From: Acidobacteriaceae bacterium
GTDB taxonomy: Bacteria > Acidobacteriota > Terriglobia > Terriglobales > Acidobacteriaceae
Direction: 5' to 3'
Assembly (NCBI GenBank): GCA_003167305.1
Contig: PMTP01000108.1
Location: 1-7,306, forward strand
Length of the DNA: 7,306 nt
Of the stretch, positions 1 through 5,394 are shown in pieces (positions within the stretch are counted from its first letter, which is position 1; each line of letters begins with the position of its first letter). Both the position numbers and the translations under genes were made by a program. The notes beneath the pieces were generated by a model. That model did not search any database, was not told the origin of the DNA, and worked only from the letters and a program-made list of their open reading frames with translations.

Positions 1-42
1 GGCTTCTTTGCCGTATCCTCCGGCTCGGACGGCGGAATCTGA
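1..42 (+). CDS. possible 3' end of an upstream gene
   Basis: Frame 1 reads 13 codons (GFFAVSSGSDGGI) and then TGA at 40-42. Ten of the 13 codons end in G or C, as in the real genes of this window, while the other two forward frames here show no such bias. That is the only support. The fragment is too short to assign to a family, and it could be non-coding. If real, its stop lies about 200 bases upstream of the next gene. Confidence 0.3.
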   Translation, partial: GFFAVSSGSDGGI

Positions 43-241
43 TTTGCTGCCATGGCTATCTTCCTCTATTCAGATTGTGGACCGATTTGCCAGTTTGGTC
101 AAGTTGGTCAAGGCTATTTGCTCCTGACTGCACGGCGCCCGGGAGGCGGAATTCAATGCTTTCGGCCGTTTACCATTGCGAATTCCGTTGTTTGGCTATA
201 TCTTGGCTCAGAGTTTCCATTCCACTCCCGGAGTGTTCTGT
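43..241. other. intergenic region without a supported gene
   Basis: I find no convincing gene in this stretch. It contains a tandem duplication of the 9-mer TTGGTCAAG (95-103 and 104-112), an SD-like GGGAGG around 141-146 upstream of an ATG at 156 that opens only a short unlikely frame, and a weak promoter-like pair close to the next gene. Its base composition is less GC-rich than the genes that follow, which fits intergenic DNA. Confidence 0.5.
176..204 (+). promoter_or_regulatory. weak sigma-70-like promoter candidate
   Basis: TTGCGA (176-181, four of six matches to the -35 consensus) and TATCTT (199-204, four of six matches to the -10 consensus) are separated by 17 bases. They lie about 37 bases upstream of the ATG at 242, so a short leader would result. 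Two weak hexamers at the right spacing can occur by chance, so this is only a candidate for the promoter of the small membrane protein gene and perhaps the hydrolase behind it. Confidence 0.25.
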
Positions 242-559
242 ATGCAATATGTGGCGTTTCTTCTGCAAAACCAACCTGATCCTGAGATGGTCCGGCATAT
301 TGTCATGATCATGCTCGCGATCATCCCCATCATCATTTTGGTGGCGATTGCCATTGTCATGGTGCCCTTCTGGTTCATCCTGAAGAAGGCCGGTTTTACG
401 CCCTGGCTCTGTCTGGTCTGCCTCATTCCGTCGCTGGGCACCCTGGTACTGCTCTACGTGCTGGCCTTCGCTGATTGGAAGGTTGTGCCCGCGCCGCAGC
501 AGGGTTGGATGCCGCAGCCCCCCTACCCGCCACAGCCGCCTTCGCCGCCCCAGGCCTGA
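242..559 (+). CDS. small two-helix membrane protein with Pro-rich tail
   Basis: This encodes 105 residues. I do not recognise a named family, although similar short proteins occur in GC-rich soil bacteria. The first helix spans roughly residues 19-43 and is very rich in Ile, Val and Met. A conserved-looking linker, PFWFILKKAGF (42-52), follows, then a second helix at about 55-77 ending LAFADW. The tail, residues 81-105, is dominated by Pro, Gln, Trp and Tyr and contains three PP pairs plus PPYPP. The likely topology is an inner-membrane hairpin with both ends on one side; two lysines after helix 1 suggest that the loop is cytoplasmic. The ATG at 242 is chosen because GGAG (230-233) sits 8 bases upstream; the frame extends back to a TTG at 176 without an SD. 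An alternative start is the ATG at 287. The hydrolase gene begins 44 bases downstream, so co-transcription is possible. Function is unknown. Confidence 0.65.
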   Translation: MQYVAFLLQNQPDPEMVRHIVMIMLAIIPIIILVAIAIVMVPFWFILKKAGFTPWLCLVCLIPSLGTLVLLYVLAFADWKVVPAPQQGWMPQPPYPPQPPSPPQA

Positions 560-603
560 GACGGTTCGCGACCGCCCGATTTGCGATACGATGCAAACGA
601 GCG

Positions 604-1722
604 ATGAATTCCGAAGACACTCCGTCCGTTGCCCTGCCCGCGAGCCCATGTGGCCGTTTTGCCGCCGCCTGCCGCGTGCTCGACGAAGCCATCGACGCGC
701 GCGCCTTTCCCGGCTGCACCTTTGGAGTGCTGGCCGGCAGTGAAGTTGTGCTTCTGGACGCGCGGGGCTGCTTCACCTATGACGAAGCCTCCCCCGCCGT
801 CACCCCGGAAACCGTCTACGACGTAGCCAGCATCACCAAGATTGCCGCGACCACCGCCACGGTCATGCTTCTCCACCAGCGGGGCCTGCTGCGCCTGGAG
901 ACTCCCCTGAGCGAGCTGCTGCCCGGCTTTGTGGTGACCCGCGCTCCGGGCGACCCGGCCCGACGCGTGACGCTGCGCCATCTGCTGGCCCACAACTCCG
1001 GGCTGCCGGGCTACGTCGAGTTCTTCCGCACCGCCGCCACGCCCGATGCGCTCTTGAGAGCCTGCCTGGAGCTGTCGCTCAAAGCCGAGCCGGGGGCGCG
1101 AGCGGAGTACTCCGATCCCGGCTTCATTCTCCTGGGCAAGGCGCTCGAAGCGCTGACCAGCGAAGTCCTCGCGCCTTGGGTGCGGCGCGAAATCTTTCAG
1201 CCTCTGGGCTTGATGGCAACGAGCTTTTGCCCTCCCGCCGAGGCGCGAAACCTCATTCCGCCCACTGAGGAGGACACTACCTTCCGCCATCGCCTCATTC
1301 AGGGCGAGGTCCAGGATGAAAACGCCTGGCTGCTGGGAGGCGTAGCCGGTCACGCCGGTCTGTTTTCCAATGTGCCCGATCTGCTGTACTTTGCCCGCGA
1401 GATTCTCGCCGCGGCTTCCAACTCCGGAGGGGCTCGCCTCTTTGACGCGACGACGGTCGAGCTCTTTGCCCAAAGGCAACGCCCGCCTGGATCTTCGCGG
1501 GCGTTGGGTTGGGATACGCCCTCGGAAAACTCTTCATCCGGCCGGCATTTTTCGCCCCAGTCCATCGGCCATCTGGGCTTCAGCGGCTGCTCGCTGTGGA
1601 TCGACCTGGAAGCCGGGATTGCTGTTGTGCTGCTGACGAATCGCACCTGGCCCGGCCGCCAGAGCCAACTGATTCGCCAGGTAAGGCCCGCCTTTCACGA
1701 CGCCATTCGTGAGGCGCTGTAA
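604..1722 (+). CDS. beta-lactamase-fold serine hydrolase (class C / PBP4B-like)
   Basis: This is a 372-residue member of the serine beta-lactamase-like superfamily (Pfam Beta-lactamase, PF00144). The nucleophile motif SxxK is S76-I-T-K79 within VYDVASITK. The second motif is Y169-S-D171, with D where classical AmpC has N. The third is HLGFSG (323-328), in the place of KTG/HTG. LLAHNSGLPGY (about 127-137) is also typical. These residues argue for an active enzyme acting on a muropeptide, D-amino-acid amide or ester, but the sequence does not fix the substrate. The N-terminus is not hydrophobic, so no signal peptide is visible and the protein may be cytoplasmic. The ATG at 604 is preferred because upstream in-frame starts lie inside the preceding gene; its SD is poor. 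murQ follows after 100 bases. E. coli yfeW and B. subtilis ybbE are relatives beside murQ, which supports a cell-wall recycling role. A true beta-lactamase is less likely. Confidence 0.88.
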   Translation: MNSEDTPSVALPASPCGRFAAACRVLDEAIDARAFPGCTFGVLAGSEVVLLDARGCFTYDEASPAVTPETVYDVASITKIAATTATVMLLHQRGLLRLETPLSELLPGFVVTRAPGDPARRVTLRHLLAHNSGLPGYVEFFRTAATPDALLRACLELSLKAEPGARAEYSDPGFILLGKALEALTSEVLAPWVRREIFQPLGLMATSFCPPAEARNLIPPTEEDTTFRHRLIQGEVQDENAWLLGGVAGHAGLFSNVPDLLYFAREILAAASNSGGARLFDATTVELFAQRQRPPGSSRALGWDTPSENSSSGRHFSPQSIGHLGFSGCSLWIDLEAGIAVVLLTNRTWPGRQSQLIRQVRPAFHDAIREAL

Positions 1723-1743
1723 GACAAATGCGGGTCGCGCTGC

Positions 1744-1783
1744 TCAACTCCGCTCAGTTCTTGAGAATTCTCGTTGGAGTTGA
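1744..1783. promoter_or_regulatory. inverted repeat in the hydrolase-murQ gap
   Basis: TCAACTCC (1744-1751) and GGAGTTGA (1776-1783) are perfect 8-base inverted arms around a 24-base centre, which itself contains the 10-base palindrome GAGAATTCTC (1763-1772). Downstream is a short TTTT (1787-1790). The structure could be an operator for a murQ regulator, or a weak terminator for the hydrolase gene, although the loop is long and the T-tract short. No murR-like regulator gene is present in the window. The role is inferred. Confidence 0.35.
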
Positions 1784-1801
1784 CTGTTTTCCAGTTACAA
1801 T
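1774..1801 (+). promoter_or_regulatory. possible murQ promoter
   Basis: TACAAT (1796-1801) is a good -10 hexamer, five of six matches, and lies 21 bases upstream of the murQ ATG. The hexamer at acceptable spacing upstream, TTGGAG (1774-1779, 16-base spacer), matches the -35 consensus only partly. The better -35 match, TTGACT (1780-1785), is only 10 bases from TACAAT, too close to pair with it; it could instead pair with the poorer TAAAAA at 1801-1806 (15-base spacer). The AT-rich stretch and the inverted repeat overlapping it make a regulated promoter plausible but unproven. Confidence 0.3.
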
Positions 1802-1822
1802 AAAAACTCGGGGACTGACGCG

Positions 1823-2800
1823 ATGCTAACCAGTTCGACGATGCAGGAGACAGCCGGCGCCCTGGGAATCGAACCCCGGAAAGACCAGGCCTCCCAGCTT
1901 CAGCAACTGACAACCGAGAGCCAGAACGAAGCCTCTCAAGGCTTTGACACCAAATCCGCGCTGGAGATCGCCCGCATCATCAACCACGAGGACGCGAAGA
2001 TTGCCTCGGCGGTCAAGAAGGCGATTCCGGAGATTGCGCTGGTCATAGACCAGGTGGCGCGCAGCCTGCGCGAGGGCGGCCGGCTGATCTACGTCGGCGC
2101 CGGTTCCAGCGGGCGGATTGCCGCGCTGGACTCCTCCGAATGCCCGCCCACCTATTCGACGGCCCCCGGACAGGTGCAGTACATCATGGCCGGCGGACCC
2201 AAAGCGTTAGCTTCGGCCGTCGAGGTCAACGAAGACTCTGAGGAGTTGGGCCAGCGGGACATCGCACGGCGCCGCCCCACGCGCAAGGACGTTGTGGTGG
2301 GCGTCTCCGCCTCAGGACGCACGCCCTACGTCGTGGCCGCCGTAGCCTATGCCCACGCCCGCGGCGCCCACACCGCCGCCGTCACCTGCAATCACGAGAC
2401 CCCTCTGGCCGCGGCCGCCGACATCACCATCATTGCCGACGTTGGCCCCGAGGTCATCTCCGGCTCCACGCGTTTGAAGGCCGGCTCCGCCCAGAAGATG
2501 GTCTTGAACATGATCACCACCGGCGCCATGACCCGCCTGGGCTATGTGTACGAAAACCTGATGGTCAATGTCCACATGCAGAACTCCAAGCTGGTCGAGC
2601 GCGGCATCCGCATCCTGATGTGCGCCTGCAAAATCGACCACGAGGCTGCGGTGCAGATCATCAAGAGCGCCGGCCGCAGCGTCCCCGTGGCGCTGGTGAT
2701 GCTTAAAGCCAAAGTCGACAAGCCGGAAGCCGTCCGCCGCCTCGCCAAATCCGACGGCAATGTGCGCCTGGCCATCGAGGATAATGTGCTGGAGCTGTAA
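1823..2800 (+). CDS. murQ: N-acetylmuramic acid 6-phosphate etherase MurQ
   Basis: MurQ cleaves the D-lactyl ether of N-acetylmuramic acid 6-phosphate, giving GlcNAc-6-phosphate and D-lactate, in the cytoplasm during peptidoglycan recycling. The 325 residues form one SIS-type sugar isomerase domain. The family signature LIYVGAGSSGRIAALDSSEC (88-107) continues into PPT. Glu106 (SECPPT) and Glu137 (AVEVNED) have the same 31-residue spacing as the catalytic Glu83 and Glu114 of E. coli MurQ. Other hallmarks are VSASGRTPYV (161-170), GPEVISGSTRLKAGSAQK (208-225) and NMITTGAMTRLG (229-240). The N-terminus is about 23 residues longer than in E. coli; the conserved part begins near LTTESQN. The ATG at 1823 is chosen for CGGGGA (1809-1814) 8 bases upstream; the ATG at 1841 has no SD. 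No murP (PTS) or anhydro-MurNAc kinase gene is in view, so the source of its substrate is not shown. The gene converges on dsbD. Confidence 0.96.
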   Translation: MLTSSTMQETAGALGIEPRKDQASQLQQLTTESQNEASQGFDTKSALEIARIINHEDAKIASAVKKAIPEIALVIDQVARSLREGGRLIYVGAGSSGRIAALDSSECPPTYSTAPGQVQYIMAGGPKALASAVEVNEDSEELGQRDIARRRPTRKDVVVGVSASGRTPYVVAAVAYAHARGAHTAAVTCNHETPLAAAADITIIADVGPEVISGSTRLKAGSAQKMVLNMITTGAMTRLGYVYENLMVNVHMQNSKLVERGIRILMCACKIDHEAAVQIIKSAGRSVPVALVMLKAKVDKPEAVRRLAKSDGNVRLAIEDNVLEL

Positions 2801-2823
2801 AGAAACCTGCTCGGACTCCCACT

Positions 2824-2878
2824 GTATCAGGGCACGATTTCAGTCGTGCGCAAGTACCGCAAAATGAAGTAGGCTTTA
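2824..2878. repeat. palindromic intergenic repeat, copy 1
   Basis: This is the first of two related units of about 55 bases in the murQ-dsbD spacer. The core is GCACGA (2832-2837), a 6-base loop, and TCGTGC (2844-2849), followed by GCAAGT, an A-rich stretch and GGCTTTA. The second unit at 2914-2971 has the same order of elements. It is REP-like: short, palindromic, intergenic and placed after a gene end. No T-tract follows on either strand, so it is not a standard intrinsic terminator. A genome-wide family is inferred. Confidence 0.6.
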
Positions 2879-2913
2879 CAGGTTGCGGAAAAACTCGATG
2901 GCAGGCCTGTTTT

Positions 2914-2971
2914 GTAATAGGGCACGACTTTAGTCTTGCCGCAAGTGCAACAAAACAAATGTTGGACTTTA
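2914..2971. repeat. palindromic intergenic repeat, copy 2
   Basis: This second unit starts 90 bases after the first. It shares GTA, AGGGCACGA, TT, AGTC, TGC and GCAAGT with copy 1 at nearly identical spacing, then a looser A-rich part and GGACTTTA. Its hairpin is longer: GGCACGACT (2921-2929) pairs with AGTCTTGCC (2932-2940) with one C/T mismatch and a minimal loop. One extra C before GCAAGT and several substitutions show that the copies have diverged. Confidence 0.6.
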
Positions 2972-3043
2972 GCCACTGCGTTCTACTTTTCGGGCATATT
3001 TCCTAATAATTAGCCTTTTCCCGCAGCCTGTTTAGCCGGGAGC

Positions 3044-3069
3044 CCCAGGTCCCGCCTTTGGGACCTGGG
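3044..3069. terminator. perfect 10-bp hairpin between convergent genes
   Basis: CCCAGGTCCC (3044-3053) and GGGACCTGGG (3060-3069) are perfect inverted arms around the 6-base loop GCCTTT. The hairpin lies 12 bases past the dsbD stop codon and would fold in transcripts of both strands. Neither side has a T-tract, so termination by the standard intrinsic mechanism is doubtful. It may act as a bidirectional transcript end or 3'-end stabiliser for the convergent murQ and dsbD messages, or it may be another member of a dispersed palindrome family. Confidence 0.45.
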
Positions 3070-3081
3070 ATACCTCAAACG

Positions 3082-5304
3082 TTAATGCCCAGCTTTAGGC
3101 AGCTTGCCCAGTGCATCGGTAACAATCCCCGGTGTCAGCACCTCAGGAAGCATCTGCGGCTGGCTCTGTCCCGGAGCGTAGAGCGCGTAAGCGGGCACTC
3201 CGCTACGGCCCAGTGCCATCAAGGCTTGCGTGATCGTCTCGTCGTGGCGCGTCCAATCGGCGCGCAGAAGGGCCACGTTTGCAGTCTGGAAGGCCTGATT
3301 CACCTGCGGCTGATTCAGAGCTACGCGCTCGTTTACCTGGCAGCTCAGGCACCACGCCGCGGTAAAGTCCACGAAGACCGGACGGCCCTGGGATTGGTAG
3401 GCTGCCAAGAGTTGCGGCGACCAAAGCTCCCATGCGCCAGCAGCAGCGGAATCCAACCCCGCATTTCCTGTTGGTCCTATTGATGCTCTCGCGTCTCCAA
3501 ACAGCCGTTGCCCGGAGACAGCCAGAGCGATGACCCCTAACAGGATGAGCGCTGCTACGGCTGTAGTCCAACGTTTCGCCGGCCAGCGGCCCAGGAACCA
3601 TCCGGCGATGGCCAGCAGCAGGAAGCTGGCCAGCAGCGCGGCTAGAACGCTTGCTCCGTAGGCTGTGGCAAGCACCCAGGCCAGCCAGATCACCGTAGCG
3701 AAGATGGGCACGGCTACGGCTTGGCGCAGCACCTCCATCCATACGCCGGGCTTGGGCAGCAGGCGCGTCCAGGCCGGTTGCAGCGTGAGCGCCACATAAG
3801 GAGCTGCCAGACCAACAGCGAGCGCCGTGAAAACGGCAAAGGTGACCGCCGGGGATTGGGCCAACGCATAGCCGATGGCCGCTCCCATGAAGGGCGCGGT
3901 GCAGGGCGTGGCCACTACTACAGCCAATACGCCGGTGAAGAAGCTGCCCGTGTAGCCTTGCTTCTGGGCAAGCGCTCCGCCCGCGCTGGTCAGCGTCAGG
4001 CCGATCTCGAATTGCCCGGCCAGCGACAGGCCCAGAAAGAAGAGTAGCCCGGCCATCAGCGCCAGAAAAACCGGCGACTGGAACTGGAAGCCCCAGCCTA
4101 GCGTGGCCCCCGCCGCGCGCAACCCCAGTAGCACACCGACCAGCGCCCAGAAGGAGACCAAAATGCCGGCGGCATAGACCAGTCCATGCGTCCGCAGCTT
4201 GTGCAGCTCCCTATGGCCGGAGTGAACCAGCGCCAATGCCTTGAGAAACAGCACTGGAAAGACGCAGGGCATCAAATTCAGCAGCAGGCCGCCGAGAAAA
4301 GCGAGGCCGGTTACTCTGATGAGCCTCGCCCAAAAACCAGCCGATCCTGGACCCGCTGAGGAGTTGCCTGCTCCGTTGAAGGGTACAGTTGGGTAGGCCG
4401 GGGCTTTAGGCCCTGAGGCTTGCTCTGCGGAGAGTGTGCCCCCCGCTGTCCCTTGTTCCACAGGCGCAGCCGTCACCCCCGGCGGCAACGCCACAATCTC
4501 ATACGCCCGTCCGCCGGAAAGCTCCAGAACCCCCCTCAACTGCGCAGGATTTACTGTCAGGCTCGCATCTTTTTTGAGGTCGAGAATCAAGCCTTTGGGG
4601 GTCGGCGTGAGTTTTTGCGGGGCCGGATTGTCGATGATGTCTTGGTCTTCCGGGAAAAACGTTGCTGAAAGTTCACGCTGGCCGGTTTCGACGGTGAGAC
4701 GGAAGCCTTCTTTTGTTGGACGGAAAGTTGCGCGTTCGCTTGGCGGCAGTGCGTCGGGGAGTAGAACAGCCAACCGTCTCCAAATCTCTGCGCCTGGCCC
4801 ATCATCCGGTTCTCCTGCAGGGGCGGTTGCACGAATCTTCAGCGTGATTTCGAGATCCGCTTTGCCCGGAATGCAACTCCCGCGGCAGACTAGCCAATCG
4901 ACTTTGGCGTGCAAAACCGCAGTTCCCGGTTTCACCGATTTTGCAATCACCAGCCGGAACGGGAAGAGGACTTCATTCTCGTATCCGTAGTCCATTAACG
5001 GCCCAAGCGGCAGCCGCTTCGGCGCCGTGAACTGCAACGGCTCAGCCGTCACTCCTTCGGGAAGCGTCCAGTGAATATGCGGTGGTTCGCCGGCATCGCC
5101 CGGATTCTTCCAATAGACGTGCCAGCCCGGTTCCAGTTTGAAGTAGAGGCCTCCATAATCGCCCGCGCCCGGAAAGAGTTGAGCTTTGCGAAAGACAAGC
5201 TGTACGCGCACATGGTCCGCATCAAAGGAACTCGACGCCGCCCACGCGGGTATGCTCGCGGCGAGCAGAAAGAAAAGCGCGAAAACGAAGCGTGGAAGAC
5301 GCAT
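3082..5304 (-). CDS. dsbD: DsbD/ScsB-type transmembrane thiol-disulfide reductase
   Basis: DsbD carries electrons from cytoplasmic thioredoxin across the inner membrane to periplasmic thiol proteins. This 740-residue version has all three parts. A signal peptide (residues 1-23, FFLLAASIPAWA) leads into a large periplasmic N-terminal region (about 24-325) with WLVCRGSCIP and Cys140/Cys144, as in ScsB-like members. The membrane domain (about 331-598, some eight helices) has Cys347 in NLMPCVFP and Cys468 in ATPCTAPFMG, the pair that shuttles electrons. The C-terminal thioredoxin domain (about 625-740) has Trp651-Cys652-L-S-Cys655 and a cis-Pro at 704 (GVPAY). E. coli DsbD is 565 residues; the excess is mainly in the N-terminal region. 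The ATG at 5304 is chosen because it starts the signal peptide; AAGGGG lies 13 bases upstream, a long spacing, and the frame runs back to a TTG at 5382 through a 9-bp tandem repeat. It lies 90 bases behind the double-thioredoxin gene, its likely partner. Confidence 0.94.
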   Translation of the reverse strand: MRLPRFVFALFFLLAASIPAWAASSSFDADHVRVQLVFRKAQLFPGAGDYGGLYFKLEPGWHVYWKNPGDAGEPPHIHWTLPEGVTAEPLQFTAPKRLPLGPLMDYGYENEVLFPFRLVIAKSVKPGTAVLHAKVDWLVCRGSCIPGKADLEITLKIRATAPAGEPDDGPGAEIWRRLAVLLPDALPPSERATFRPTKEGFRLTVETGQRELSATFFPEDQDIIDNPAPQKLTPTPKGLILDLKKDASLTVNPAQLRGVLELSGGRAYEIVALPPGVTAAPVEQGTAGGTLSAEQASGPKAPAYPTVPFNGAGNSSAGPGSAGFWARLIRVTGLAFLGGLLLNLMPCVFPVLFLKALALVHSGHRELHKLRTHGLVYAAGILVSFWALVGVLLGLRAAGATLGWGFQFQSPVFLALMAGLLFFLGLSLAGQFEIGLTLTSAGGALAQKQGYTGSFFTGVLAVVVATPCTAPFMGAAIGYALAQSPAVTFAVFTALAVGLAAPYVALTLQPAWTRLLPKPGVWMEVLRQAVAVPIFATVIWLAWVLATAYGASVLAALLASFLLLAIAGWFLGRWPAKRWTTAVAALILLGVIALAVSGQRLFGDARASIGPTGNAGLDSAAAGAWELWSPQLLAAYQSQGRPVFVDFTAAWCLSCQVNERVALNQPQVNQAFQTANVALLRADWTRHDETITQALMALGRSGVPAYALYAPGQSQPQMLPEVLTPGIVTDALGKLPKAGH

Positions 5305-5330
5305 GGTTTTGATCAGGCCCCTTGAAGCGG

Positions 5331-5375
5331 CGCTAACTCCGCTCACTCTGCGAATAACGCTAACTCCGCTAACAA
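5331..5375 (-). repeat. tandem 9-bp repeat array in the dsbD leader
   Basis: On the plus strand five consecutive 9-mers read CGCTAACTC, CGCTCACTC, TGCGAATAA, CGCTAACTC and CGCTAACAA; a sixth, CGCACAAAC (5376-5384), is only a weak match. Read in the direction of dsbD transcription the consensus is GAGTTAGCG. Units 1 and 4 are identical, which gives a 13-base perfect direct repeat (5331-5343 and 5358-5370) at a distance of 27 bases. The array fills half of the 90-base gap between the redoxin stop and the dsbD start. It could be a binding-site array, a leader element or a neutral minisatellite; no function is shown. Confidence 0.7.
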
Positions 5376-5394
5376 CGCACAAACGTGCTCGCCA

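Noticed and set aside
156..308. short plus-strand frame starting with ATG at 156, preceded by GGGAGG
   Set aside because: The SD-like spacing is good, but the 50-residue product has no recognisable feature and overlaps the start of the membrane protein gene in another frame.
170..649. 159-codon open frame on the minus strand over the small membrane protein gene
   Set aside because: The translation is a His/Asp/Arg-rich low-complexity string produced by the complement of Ile/Val/Met codons, and it overlaps a better-supported gene with an SD.
523..1479. 318-codon open frame antisense to the serine hydrolase gene
   Set aside because: It lies opposite a gene with clear catalytic motifs. Its Gly/Arg/Ala-rich translation shows no domain and is typical of the antisense frame of GC-rich coding DNA.
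1780..1801. TTGACT and TACAAT read as one promoter
   Set aside because: Both hexamers are individually good, but they are only 10 bases apart, too close for one sigma-70 promoter.
2902..2913. CAGGCCTG followed by TTTT as an intrinsic terminator for murQ
   Set aside because: The palindrome has no loop and so cannot form a useful hairpin; the alternative ACAGG/CCTGT stem has 5 pairs and a 23-base loop.
4436..4990. 184-codon plus-strand frame opposite the dsbD N-terminal region
   Set aside because: It is antisense to the continuous DsbD reading frame; the Ser/Arg-rich translation has no domain.
5305..5382. N-terminal extension of DsbD from the TTG at 5382
   Set aside because: The extra 26 residues are encoded mainly by the 9-bp array and would place a non-hydrophobic stretch before a clear signal peptide that starts at the ATG at 5304.
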